Origin: Campylobacterales bacterium
Lineage (GTDB): Bacteria > Campylobacterota > Campylobacteria > Campylobacterales > QNZT01
Direction: 5' to 3'
Length of the DNA: 31,042 nucleotides
Assembly: GCA_027080605.1 (NCBI GenBank)
Contig: JALWRO010000021.1
Span: 1-31,042 of the forward strand
Shown piece by piece: positions 1 through 8,095 of this stretch. The position numbers and the translations under genes are program-made. The notes beneath the pieces are model-generated. The model was given only the letters and a program-made list of their open reading frames with translations. It made no database searches and had not been told where the DNA came from. Within the stretch, counting starts at the first letter, position 1. Every line of letters begins with the position of its first letter.

Positions 1-1097
1 GTATTGAGTTGATTCCCCTGTTTGACAAATTGCTTTGTTACAGATCGGTAACTCCGGATGATGACGGAGCATTTGATTTTATTGAAGGTTATCTTGAAGA
101 TTTTGAAACGATCTTTTTTGAGAAAGAGGGGGTGAAAAACCTCTTCATGTATAAAAAGTTCGGAGAGGGGGATCACCTCTGTTTCGCAGGGCATATCGAT
201 GTTGTACCGCCCGGAGACGGATGGGAAAGTGATCCGTTTGAACCGGTGCATAAAAAGGGTAAAATTTATGCCCGCGGTGCACAGGATATGAAGAGCGGCG
301 TGGCAGCGTTTCTCAAAGCATGTAAAGATACAAAAGAGTTTAACGGTACGCTCTCGGTGTTGCTGACCAGTGACGAAGAGGGTGATGCGACGTACGGTAC
401 GATCGAGATGATCAAAAAACTCGAATCGATGGATTTCCTGCCCGATTATGTCATTGTTGCGGAACCGACGTGTGAAGAGAGGTTTGGCGATGCCGTGAAG
501 ATCGGACGGAGAGGTTCAATCAACGGTGTTATCGAAAAGATCGGTATGCAGGGGCATGCCGCTTACCCGGAAAAGGCAAAAAATCCTATCCACATCGTTG
601 CACAGGTTTTACCGCATATGGCGGGGGTCAATCTCGACGAAGGGGATGAGAACTTTGCACCGAGTCAGTTTGTCATTACCGATATTCGTGCAGGTATGGA
701 GGTGACCAACGTTACACCCGGAAAACTGAAGATGATGTTCAACGTGCGAAACTCCACCAAAACGACCATCGAAGATGTGGAAGCGTTTGTAGACAAATAT
801 TTTCATGAAATGGACTATACGCTGACACTGAGCCAAAGTGCCAAACCGTTTGTCACCAACCGAAACTCCAAAGTGGTACAGAAGATGCTTGCTTCCATCA
901 AAGATGTAACCGGGATCGATACGAAACTCTCTACTGCCGGCGGGACAAGTGATGCGCGTTTTTTCGGGGAGTACGGGATCGATACGGTGGAGTTCGGTGT
1001 CATTAACGATACAATCCATGCACCGAACGAACGCACATCTGAAGCGGAGGTGGAAGCACTCTACGGCGTGTTTTCCAGAATAATCGAGACGTTTTAA
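1..1097 (+). CDS. dapE: Succinyl-diaminopimelate desuccinylase, 5'-truncated by window edge
   Basis: Zinc-dependent M20 peptidase-family enzyme that removes succinate from N-succinyl-LL-2,6-diaminopimelate in the lysine and peptidoglycan-precursor pathway; cytoplasmic. The sequence shows the metal-binding segments of the family in order: FAGHIDVVPPGDGW, ARGAQDMKSG, TSDEEGD (the catalytic Glu pair), VAEPT, and near the end a His followed by APNERTS. About 364 residues are visible against roughly 375 for the family. The reading frame is open to the first base: the codons before the TTG at 9 read I-E-L, which fits the usual DapE N-terminus (family members begin a few residues earlier). The true start therefore probably lies upstream of the window, and TTG 9 is not the start. 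It is the first visible gene of a seven-gene operon, with pgi 12 bp downstream. Confidence 0.93.
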   Translation, partial: IELIPLFDKLLCYRSVTPDDDGAFDFIEGYLEDFETIFFEKEGVKNLFMYKKFGEGDHLCFAGHIDVVPPGDGWESDPFEPVHKKGKIYARGAQDMKSGVAAFLKACKDTKEFNGTLSVLLTSDEEGDATYGTIEMIKKLESMDFLPDYVIVAEPTCEERFGDAVKIGRRGSINGVIEKIGMQGHAAYPEKAKNPIHIVAQVLPHMAGVNLDEGDENFAPSQFVITDIRAGMEVTNVTPGKLKMMFNVRNSTKTTIEDVEAFVDKYFHEMDYTLTLSQSAKPFVTNRNSKVVQKMLASIKDVTGIDTKLSTAGGTSDARFFGEYGIDTVEFGVINDTIHAPNERTSEAEVEALYGVFSRIIETF

Positions 1098-1109
1098 AAA
1101 GGATAGCCT

Positions 1110-2360
1110 GTGATTAAAAGAGAACTCTTCTTCGATGAAGAAGCGACAGATGAGGTGGTGACAGCGGCGTATGATGCGCTCAGAGCGGAGATGCAAAGCG
1201 GCAAAATAGGGTATTATCTGCTGCCGGAATCGGATATGCTGACAAAGATCGAAGTTTTTATCGACGATTACGATTTTGATGCAAAGGGTATCAAAAATAT
1301 CGTGGTGATCGGTATAGGCGGTTCCTCTCTGGGTGCCAAAGCAGTTGATTCGCTGCTTGCACATACACCGTCACGCAATGAGAGAAAACTGCTTTTTCTG
1401 GAAAATGTGGATCCGGTAGAGACTGAAAATATTTTGAAAGAGCTTGTGTATGAAGAGAGCTTTTTCATCATGATTTCCAAATCGGGTTCGACGATAGAGA
1501 CCACTTCGCATGTCAAACAGATTGTCGCCCGTTTCGATGCGCCGGTGGAGAGTGAGAGGTTCAGAGAGCATTTCGCGTTTATTACCGATGCGGGATCGCC
1601 GCTGGATGCATTTGGCAAAGCGTGTCAGGTGCCGACGTTTCATATTCCGCACAATGTCGGTGGGCGTTTTTCCGTCCTCTCCGCAGTTGGTTTGCTGCCG
1701 CTGACACTGCTGGGGTACGACACCAGAGCACTGCTTGCCGGAGCAAAAGCACTGAAAGACTCTTTCTTTGACCACAGTGAAGATTTGCTGGTACAAAAAG
1801 CGTATTACTATGCAACCCACAGCAAAATGTTTCCTATTAACGTGCTTTTCTCCTATGGCAGTGCTTTTAAAGAATTTAACGCATGGTATGTCCAGCTTTG
1901 GGGTGAGTCGCTCGGGAAAATCGACAAAGATGGGAACCATGTCGGCATGACACCGGTCGGGATTATCGGTTCGGTGGATCAGCACTCCTTTTTGCAGCTT
2001 CTGATCGAAGGTCCGCGTGACAAAACGGTGACGATGATCAAGATAGTCGATTTTCAGATGCCGACGGTCATTCCCAATGTTTCCCTGCCGCATCTTGAAA
2101 AGACAGACTATATCAATGGACACACATTTAATGAATTGATCAATGCGCAGTGTGATGCGACGATGGAGAGTATCCTGCAGCAGGGGATCAGTGTGGACAA
2201 AATAGAGATCGGCAAACTCGACGAGTACAATACCGGATATATGATTATGTACTATGAACTGCTTACCTCACTTTGCGGGCACTTTCTGGGTGTCAATACC
2301 TACGACCAGCCGGGTGTGGAACTGGGCAAGCAGATTTTGAAAGGGAAATTTGCCGGCTGA
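1110..2360 (+). CDS. pgi: Glucose-6-phosphate isomerase
   Basis: Interconverts glucose-6-phosphate and fructose-6-phosphate in the cytoplasm. In a gluconeogenic autotroph it would supply hexose for sugar nucleotides and solutes. The SIS-type fold is evident from VIGIGGSSLGAKAV near residues 65-78, ISKSGSTIETT near 125, WGESLGK (catalytic Glu region) and the QHSFLQL segment (catalytic His region). At 416 residues it is the short form seen in Campylobacterota rather than the roughly 550-residue E. coli form. The start is GTG at 1110, preceded by AAAAAGGA. The 3' end overlaps the next gene by 11 bp, so translation is probably coupled. Its place directly before glucosylglycerate genes suggests it feeds glucose-6-phosphate towards that pathway; the phosphoglucomutase needed to make glucose-1-phosphate is not in the window. 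Confidence 0.95.
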   Translation: MIKRELFFDEEATDEVVTAAYDALRAEMQSGKIGYYLLPESDMLTKIEVFIDDYDFDAKGIKNIVVIGIGGSSLGAKAVDSLLAHTPSRNERKLLFLENVDPVETENILKELVYEESFFIMISKSGSTIETTSHVKQIVARFDAPVESERFREHFAFITDAGSPLDAFGKACQVPTFHIPHNVGGRFSVLSAVGLLPLTLLGYDTRALLAGAKALKDSFFDHSEDLLVQKAYYYATHSKMFPINVLFSYGSAFKEFNAWYVQLWGESLGKIDKDGNHVGMTPVGIIGSVDQHSFLQLLIEGPRDKTVTMIKIVDFQMPTVIPNVSLPHLEKTDYINGHTFNELINAQCDATMESILQQGISVDKIEIGKLDEYNTGYMIMYYELLTSLCGHFLGVNTYDQPGVELGKQILKGKFAG

Positions 2361-3105
2361 TCGTTTGATTATCTTCACCGACCTCGACGGAAGTCTGCTC
2401 GACCACGGAGACTACAGCTTCTCCGGGGCGCTTCCTGTGCTCTCTTATCTTCGAAAAGAGCATATTCCTCTCATCTATACTACCAGCAAAACACGTCAGG
2501 AGTGCCTTCTTTTGCAAAAAGCGATGCAGATCAGTGCGCCGTTTATTGTCGAAAACGGTGCGTGCGTCTGTTACCCCGACGGGGAAGAGGTGTTGCTGGG
2601 ACGTCCTCATGAAGAGATTGCCGCTTTTATCGACAAATATAAGGGGCGTTTCGGTATCCGGGCGTTTAAAGATATGTCTGTCGAAGAGATTGCCCGGCAT
2701 ACCGGTTTTTCGAAAGAGCAGGCGATACTGGCAAAAGCAAGAGACTTCAGCGAACCCTTTTTGATCGACGAAAAGATGGATATTGCCGGATTGACCGCTG
2801 TTGCAGAAAAAGAGGGGTTTAAGATTCTTCGTGGAGGGCGTTTTTACCACTGTGTCGGTGCGGGGCAGGACAAAGGTAAAGCGGTGCAAAAAGTGCTGGA
2901 GCGATACCCCGGTTACACCAGTATTGCCCTGGGGGACAACTTCAACGATATTGCAATGCTGGAAGTGGTGGATATTCCCATCCTCATTCCCCGGTACGGG
3001 GGCGACTATATTCCGCTTCGTTTGCCAAATCTCATCAAAGCGCCTCATGAAGGAAGCAGAGGCTGGAACGAAGCGCTCGAAAAGGTGTTGTGGCATGAGT
3101 CATAA
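2350..3105 (+). CDS. gpgP: Mannosyl/glucosyl-3-phosphoglycerate phosphatase (HAD family)
   Basis: HAD-superfamily phosphatase of the MpgP type. It is predicted to dephosphorylate glucosyl-3-phosphoglycerate (or the mannosyl analogue) to glucosylglycerate. Visible HAD motifs are FTDLDGSLLDH at residues 9-19 (nucleophile Asp11, acid/base Asp13), a Thr/Ser motif in YTTSKTRQE, Lys in AGQDKGKA, and GDNFNDIAML (metal-binding Asp). The 251-residue length is usual for MpgP/GpgP. TTG at 2350 is chosen as start because AAAGGG lies just upstream; TTG at 2365 is an alternative that would begin right before the first motif. The gene overlaps pgi by 11 bp and the kinase gene by 11 bp. The glucosyl rather than mannosyl assignment rests on its neighbours (a GT81-like synthase, pgi and galU, with no mannose genes) and is an inference. 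Confidence 0.8.
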   Translation: MPADRLIIFTDLDGSLLDHGDYSFSGALPVLSYLRKEHIPLIYTTSKTRQECLLLQKAMQISAPFIVENGACVCYPDGEEVLLGRPHEEIAAFIDKYKGRFGIRAFKDMSVEEIARHTGFSKEQAILAKARDFSEPFLIDEKMDIAGLTAVAEKEGFKILRGGRFYHCVGAGQDKGKAVQKVLERYPGYTSIALGDNFNDIAMLEVVDIPILIPRYGGDYIPLRLPNLIKAPHEGSRGWNEALEKVLWHES

Positions 3106-4303
3106 AAAGCGTGCAATAGCGCTTTTTCAAAGCGGTGTGGAGGCGGTACAGCCGGAAAATCTGCATTATGATCTGGAGGGGTTTGCTGAAAAAGAGATCA
3201 CGTTGCTGGGTTCCGGAAAAGCGGTAGCGGGTATGGCAAAGGCGTTGCTGGCGCAGGGCGTGAAAGTGAAAAAGAGTTTTCTGGTGAGTCATGTTTATGA
3301 AACGGTTCCCGGAGTGGAGATGTTTGTCTCTTCACATCCGGTACCCTCATCCCAAAGTGTGGAAGCGGCAGAAAAGCTCATGAAGATTATGGCAGAACTG
3401 AAAGCGGAGGAGCAGTTTGTCTATCTGCTTTCCGGAGGCAGTTCCGCGCTGGTTGAAAAGCCGATTGCACCGGTGACACTGGAAGAGATGCGCGTTTTGA
3501 CGACCATGTTGTTACAAAGCGGTGCGTCGATCGGAGAACTCAACACGGTTCGCAAACACCTCTCCATGATCAAAGGCGGCAGACTGGGGGCAATGACAAA
3601 GGCAAAGGGTAAAGTGTTTGTCATCAGCGATGTGATCGGCGACGACTTGGAAGCGATCGGATCGGCACCGCTTTACTGCGACAGCAGCAGTAGTGAAGAT
3701 GCCAAAGAGGTTTTGGTACAATACGGTTTATGGGGACGTGTGGCAGAGTCTGTTCGAAATGTGATTACATCGTCTCTTCATGAAACACCCAAAATGCCAA
3801 ATCCGGCGATTGTGCATGAAGTGGTGGCATCGAACAGGAGAGCGCTGGAAGCGGTAGCGCGTGAAGCGCAGCGGATGGGGTACGAAGCAGAGATTGTCAC
3901 TGACCGTATGCAGGGGGATGTTCGGGAAGTTGCCGGTAAGATTGCCCGATATGCAGAACTGCCGGTAAAAGAGAAGCCGCGCTGCTTTATCTTCGGCGGG
4001 GAAACGACGGTGGAAGTCAAAGGTAACGGCAAAGGCGGTCGCAATCAGGAACTCGCCCTTTGGGTCCTCAAAGCGATTCAAGAGAAAGGTATCTGTACTT
4101 TTCTGAGTGCCGGAACGGATGGTAAAGACGGTGTGGGTGATGCAGCAGGCGCGGTGGTGGAGAGCGGCGATCTTCATGAAGATGTGGATTACTATTTGCA
4201 AAACAACGACTCTTACCGCTACCATCAAAAGTACGGTACGCTGATTCGCACGGGTGCAAGCGGTACCAATGTCATGGATATCATGATCCTGATAAAGGAG
4301 TAA
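3095..4303 (+). CDS. Glycerate 2-kinase, MOFRL family
   Basis: ATP-dependent kinase of the GckA/TtuD (MOFRL) family, which phosphorylates D-glycerate, typically to 2-phosphoglycerate. The family signature segments are all present: GSGKAVAGMAKAL near the N-terminus, LLSGGSSALVEKP, TVRKHLSMIKGGRLG, FGGETTVEVKGNGKGGRNQELAL, and LSAGTDGKDGVGDAAGAVV in the C-terminal MOFRL domain. The ATG at 3095 gives 402 residues, close to family length; the open frame extends upstream to 2801 but that part lies inside the phosphatase gene and looks non-native. It overlaps the phosphatase gene by 11 bp and ends 1 bp before the glycosyltransferase gene. Its role here is probably to recover the glycerate released when glucosylglycerate is broken down. 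A serine-cycle or glyoxylate role is possible, but the company it keeps argues for solute turnover. Confidence 0.87.
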   Translation: MSHKKRAIALFQSGVEAVQPENLHYDLEGFAEKEITLLGSGKAVAGMAKALLAQGVKVKKSFLVSHVYETVPGVEMFVSSHPVPSSQSVEAAEKLMKIMAELKAEEQFVYLLSGGSSALVEKPIAPVTLEEMRVLTTMLLQSGASIGELNTVRKHLSMIKGGRLGAMTKAKGKVFVISDVIGDDLEAIGSAPLYCDSSSSEDAKEVLVQYGLWGRVAESVRNVITSSLHETPKMPNPAIVHEVVASNRRALEAVAREAQRMGYEAEIVTDRMQGDVREVAGKIARYAELPVKEKPRCFIFGGETTVEVKGNGKGGRNQELALWVLKAIQEKGICTFLSAGTDGKDGVGDAAGAVVESGDLHEDVDYYLQNNDSYRYHQKYGTLIRTGASGTNVMDIMILIKE

Positions 4304-4304
4304 T

Positions 4305-5513
4305 ATGTCAGATTTTTTTCAAAACGGTGTTATTACGACTATCCCGAAACTGGGAAGCCGTACGATCGAAGATATGGAAGCGGAACTGGTCAGGCTCTCA
4401 AAACGACGCAATATGGTGCTGATTTTACCTGCACTGTACAGTGAGTTTGAGTCGGATGCGATGCGGCGAATTGTGGATGAGCTGAAAAAGGTGACCTATC
4501 TCTACCGCATTGTGCTGGGACTGGATAAGGCGAATGCATCTGAATTTGAAAAAGTCAAAGCGATTATGTCGGAAATCCCTACCCCGGTCGATGTTATATG
4601 GAATGACGGTCCGCGTATCAAAGCGCTGAAAGAGGAGCTCTCCGCAGCGGGGTTTCAGTCGATCAACATGCGGGGAAAAGGGCTCAATGTCTGGATGATG
4701 CTGGGGTATATTCTCTCCGACCAGGATGCCTACGCCATTGCCGTGCATGACTGCGACATCGTGAACTATACACGGGAGGTCCCCGCGCGGCTGCTTTATC
4801 CGATTGTCCATCCTGGGTTTGATTTTGAGTTTAACAAGGGGTATTACGCCCGGGTGACAGATCGGGTACACGGGCGTGCGACACGGCTCTTTTACACGCC
4901 GCTGCTCAAGTCACTGGAGCGGATTTTTGGAAAAAACCGCTATCTGGACTATATGGGCAGTTTCCGGTATGCCCTTTCGGGCGAGTTTGCATTTATCCGC
5001 TCGCTGGCACGGGGTATCCGTATCTCTCCGACATGGGGACTGGAGGTTTCGACTTTGAGCGAAGTCTATCACAACACTTCCAAAAAGAGAATTTGTCAGT
5101 CGGAGATTATGGAGAGTTATGAGCATAAGCATCAAAATCTAGGCGTTGAAGCGGCAGGTGGCGTCGCGAAGATGACCAAGGAGATTGCCGAGACAATTTT
5201 TCGTATCATGAGCCAGAGCGGTACGACATTTTCAAGCGCCAATTTCAATGCGCTTCTGACGACCTATTTTGAAGAGGCGCAGCGGGCGATTGCGCAGTAC
5301 AGTGTTATTTCCGAAGTCAACGGTTTGGTCTATGACCGTCAAAAAGAGTTGCAGGCGATCAAAGAATTCACCAACTCACTGCGTGCGGCAAACGAAGAGT
5401 TCAACCGTGATCCTATGGGTGTGCCGTCTCTCTCCGCCTGGACGGCGGTACGGTCGGTATTGCCGCATTTTACGTACAAATTCAATGAAGCGGTCAGACT
5501 GGATAATGCCTGA
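4305..5513 (+). CDS. gpgS: Glucosyl-3-phosphoglycerate synthase-like glycosyltransferase (GT81-like)
   Basis: GT-A-fold retaining glycosyltransferase, predicted to join glucose from an NDP-glucose donor to 3-phosphoglycerate, the first step of glucosylglycerate synthesis. Visible features are LILPALYSEFES at residues 39-50 (donor-binding start of the fold), RGKGLNVW at 123-130, VHDCDIVNY at 147-155 (DxD-type metal site), KGYYARVTDR at 178-187, and G-R-A-T at 190-193. That last segment resembles the phosphoglycerate-binding G-R-V-T of characterised GpgS enzymes. The length is 402 residues. The ATG at 4305 follows AAAGGAG and starts 1 bp after the glycerate kinase gene. Its partner phosphatase lies two genes upstream and a UDP-glucose pyrophosphorylase two genes downstream, both supporting the call. 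A mannosyl donor cannot be excluded from sequence alone. Confidence 0.82.
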   Translation: MSDFFQNGVITTIPKLGSRTIEDMEAELVRLSKRRNMVLILPALYSEFESDAMRRIVDELKKVTYLYRIVLGLDKANASEFEKVKAIMSEIPTPVDVIWNDGPRIKALKEELSAAGFQSINMRGKGLNVWMMLGYILSDQDAYAIAVHDCDIVNYTREVPARLLYPIVHPGFDFEFNKGYYARVTDRVHGRATRLFYTPLLKSLERIFGKNRYLDYMGSFRYALSGEFAFIRSLARGIRISPTWGLEVSTLSEVYHNTSKKRICQSEIMESYEHKHQNLGVEAAGGVAKMTKEIAETIFRIMSQSGTTFSSANFNALLTTYFEEAQRAIAQYSVISEVNGLVYDRQKELQAIKEFTNSLRAANEEFNRDPMGVPSLSAWTAVRSVLPHFTYKFNEAVRLDNA

Positions 5514-7227
5514 AAAGATGGATGCGATTTACACACGTCTGGTGATGCTTTACGGAGAAGTACATGCCCGGCAGGCGATGGAGGGTATAGAGAAGCTTAT
5601 TGCCGCATACCGGGAAAAGATCACGCCGCAACCCTACAGACTGACACAGAAAGATATGATTTTGATTACCTACGGGGATCAGGTCGTGCGGATCGACGAA
5701 GAACCGCTTGCAACGTTGAAACATTTTCTCGACGAGCATACGGAAGATGTGATTAACACGGTGCATATCCTCCCATTTTATCCCTATTCGTCGGATGACG
5801 GATTTTCGGTGATCGATTATAAAGATGTGTCGCCCCGGATGGGATCGTGGGAAAATATCGAAGCGCTGGCGGAGTCGTACCGGTTGATGTTCGACGGGGT
5901 AATCAACCACATTTCCCAGTACTCCTACTGGTTCAAAAGCTTTCTGGCGGGTGATCCTGCGTACAAAGATTTTTTTATCGATATGGATCCCTCCACCGAC
6001 CTCTCCAGAGTGGTCAGACCGCGTACGCTGCCGCTGCTTCATGAATACCGTGACGAAACGGGGAAAATACGTTATATCTGGACGACATTCAGTAAAGACC
6101 AGGTTGATTTGAACTATAAAAATTATCGGGTGTTGCTGGCGGTGCTCGACGCGCTGCTTTTTTATGTGGAAAAGGGGGCGAAGATTATCCGGCTGGATGC
6201 GATTGCGTTTGTCTGGAAAGAGCCGGGGACGAGTTGTATCCATCTGCCGCAGACACATGAGCTGATTCAGTTGATGCGGGAAGTATTGCACCGGGTATCA
6301 CCGGAGTTGATGATTATTACCGAAACCAATGTGCCTCATGAAGAGAATATCTCCTATTTCGGCAACGGGGAGAATGAAGCGCAGATGGTCTATAACTTCG
6401 CGCTGCCGCCGCTTTTGGCACATACGATGCTCAAAGAGGATACCACCGTACTCAAAGAGTGGGCGCAGACGCTTTCCCTGCCGAGTGATAAAGTCTGTTT
6501 CTTTAACTTTACCGCCAGCCATGACGGATGCGGGCTTCGACCTGTCAGCGAACTGCTTTCGGAGTGCGAGATCGAAGATTTGGTCACGGTTGTCAAAAAG
6601 AGGGGTGGATATGTTTCGTACCGTGCAACGGGTGACGGTGGAAAGAGTCCCTATGAATTAAACGCCAGTTACATCGACATCGTCTCCGATCCAGAAGAGC
6701 CGAATGAGATACGTGCGAAGAAGATGTTGCTGACACAGGCGGTAGCGCTGGCGATGCCCGGTGTGCCGGGAATTTACTTTCATTCGCTGGTAGGATCGGT
6801 AAGTGATTTCAACGCGGTAAAAAGAACGGCGGTGTACCGCTCGATCAACCGGGAAAAACTGAATTTTGATATATTGTCGGAAGAGTTGAACAGACCCGGA
6901 AATCTCAGAGCGATGATTTTCCGAAGTTACAAAAAGCTGCTCTCTATCCGTCGCAATGAATCGGTGTTTGATCCGTATGCCTCTTTTTCATTTCCGGATT
7001 TCGGTAAAGAGGTATTTGCTATACACAGGAAAAATAAAAAGAGCAGTGAAAGTCTGCTGGCACTTTATAATTTTTCAAAAAATCCGATATTATGCAATAT
7101 ATCAAATTTTATCACCCACCCTGCGGAAGAACTTATAAGCAGTGAACGGGTGGAAAATGGTATGATAACAGTTGCACCCTATGCAATACAATGGATAAAA
7201 CAGAAGGAAGATCATGAAAATAAGTAA
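5506..7227 (+). CDS. GH13 subfamily 18 glycoside phosphorylase, probable glucosylglycerate phosphorylase
   Basis: Sucrose-phosphorylase-family enzyme of 573 residues. The (beta/alpha)8 catalytic residues are recognisable: nucleophile Asp231 in IIRLDAIAFVWKEPG, acid/base Glu273 in IITETNVPHEENISYFG, and transition-state stabiliser Asp340 in FTASHDGCGLRP. Other subfamily segments are ILPFYPYSSDDGFSV, the FSKDQVDLNYKN loop and PGVPGIYFHSL. GH13_18 contains sucrose, sucrose-6'-phosphate, glucosylglycerol and glucosylglycerate phosphorylases. Position between GpgS and galU, with a glycerate kinase in the same operon, favours glucosylglycerate plus phosphate giving glucose-1-phosphate and glycerate. 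I see no sucrose gene nearby. The start ATG 5506 overlaps the synthase gene by 8 bp; ATG 5518 is an alternative. The 3' end overlaps galU by 14 bp and is AT-rich. Exact substrate is an inference. Confidence 0.8.
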   Translation: MPEKMDAIYTRLVMLYGEVHARQAMEGIEKLIAAYREKITPQPYRLTQKDMILITYGDQVVRIDEEPLATLKHFLDEHTEDVINTVHILPFYPYSSDDGFSVIDYKDVSPRMGSWENIEALAESYRLMFDGVINHISQYSYWFKSFLAGDPAYKDFFIDMDPSTDLSRVVRPRTLPLLHEYRDETGKIRYIWTTFSKDQVDLNYKNYRVLLAVLDALLFYVEKGAKIIRLDAIAFVWKEPGTSCIHLPQTHELIQLMREVLHRVSPELMIITETNVPHEENISYFGNGENEAQMVYNFALPPLLAHTMLKEDTTVLKEWAQTLSLPSDKVCFFNFTASHDGCGLRPVSELLSECEIEDLVTVVKKRGGYVSYRATGDGGKSPYELNASYIDIVSDPEEPNEIRAKKMLLTQAVALAMPGVPGIYFHSLVGSVSDFNAVKRTAVYRSINREKLNFDILSEELNRPGNLRAMIFRSYKKLLSIRRNESVFDPYASFSFPDFGKEVFAIHRKNKKSSESLLALYNFSKNPILCNISNFITHPAEELISSERVENGMITVAPYAIQWIKQKEDHENK

Positions 7228-8044
7228 ATGTCTGTTTCCTGCCGCAGGGTATGGAACACGCTTTTTGCCTGTGACCAAGGCTATGCCCAAAGAGATGCTG
7301 CCGATTTTGACCAAACCGCTGATTCAGTACGGTGTGGAAGAGGCGGTGGAAGCCGGACTCGATACGATGGCTGTGATTACGGGACGGGGAAAAAGAGCGA
7401 TCGAAGATCATTTTGATATTTCGTACGAATTGGAGCATCAGATCAAGGGAAGTTCTAAAGAGCATTTGCTCAGAGAGATTCGTATGCTGATTGCAAAATG
7501 TACGTTTACTTACACCCGGCAAATAGAGATGAAGGGACTCGGTGATGCGATTTTAAAAGGCAAAGTGCTGATCGGACAGGAACCTTTTGCGGTTATTCTG
7601 GCAGATGATCTTTGTATCAATGAAGAGGGTAAAGGGGTATTGACACAGATGATCAATCTCTATAAAAGGTATAAATGTTCTATCGTAGCGATTATGGAAG
7701 TGCCGATGGAAGAGACATACAAGTATGGGGTGATTGATGGGAAAGAGCTGGAAGAGGGGGTGTTTATTGTCTCTAAAATGGTGGAGAAACCGGAGCCGTC
7801 CGAAGCACCTTCCAACCTGGCGATTATCGGTCGCTATATTCTGACACCGGATATTTTCGATATTATCAAATCGACTAAACCGGGTAAAAACGGTGAAATA
7901 CAGATTACCGATGCGTTGATGACAATGGCGCAGAAAGGGATGGTTTTAGCGTGTAAATTTAAAGGAAAACGTTTTGACTGCGGTAGTGTGGACGGGTATG
8001 TCGAAGCGACGAACTATCTGTATAATCTGGAAAAAGAGAAGTAA
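7214..8044 (+). CDS. galU: UTP--glucose-1-phosphate uridylyltransferase
   Basis: Makes UDP-glucose from UTP and glucose-1-phosphate in the cytoplasm. The nucleotidyltransferase signature PAAGYGTRFLPVTKAMPKEMLPI lies near residues 9-31. ADDL (metal-binding region), YGVIDG, VEKP and GRYILTPDIFD follow in the usual order. The length is 276 residues, close to other bacterial GalU proteins. The ATG at 7214 follows GAAGGAAG and lies inside the 3' end of the glycoside phosphorylase gene (14-bp overlap), so the two are probably translationally coupled. It is the last gene of the operon and is followed 10 bp later by a strong hairpin. In this setting it would turn glucose-1-phosphate, including that released by phosphorolysis, into the activated donor for the glycosyltransferase and for surface polysaccharide. 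Confidence 0.95.
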   Translation: MKISKCLFPAAGYGTRFLPVTKAMPKEMLPILTKPLIQYGVEEAVEAGLDTMAVITGRGKRAIEDHFDISYELEHQIKGSSKEHLLREIRMLIAKCTFTYTRQIEMKGLGDAILKGKVLIGQEPFAVILADDLCINEEGKGVLTQMINLYKRYKCSIVAIMEVPMEETYKYGVIDGKELEEGVFIVSKMVEKPEPSEAPSNLAIIGRYILTPDIFDIIKSTKPGKNGEIQITDALMTMAQKGMVLACKFKGKRFDCGSVDGYVEATNYLYNLEKEK

Positions 8045-8053
8045 AAAAGAGGG

Positions 8054-8084
8054 AAAAGCACAGCAGTCAAGCCGCTGTGCTTTT
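8054..8084 (+). terminator. Bidirectional intrinsic terminator between galU and the minus-strand OMP gene
   Basis: A perfect 11-bp inverted repeat (8054-8064 with 8074-8084, AAAAGCACAGC / GCTGTGCTTTT) has a 9-nt loop. Because the outer ends are A4 and T4, it has a short U-tract in both directions. It lies between the convergent stop codons at 8044 and 8096 and probably ends both transcripts. Confidence 0.85.
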
Positions 8085-8095
8085 CGTTGCAGGGA

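Noticed and set aside
609..1364. Long minus-strand open frame across dapE and pgi
   Set aside because: It is antisense to two clear genes, has a Cys/His/Phe/Arg-rich composition typical of a shadow frame and no family motif.
2801..3094. N-terminal extension of the glycerate kinase by 98 residues
   Set aside because: The extension overlaps the phosphatase gene in another frame and is basic and low in family similarity. The ATG at 3095 gives the normal MOFRL kinase length.
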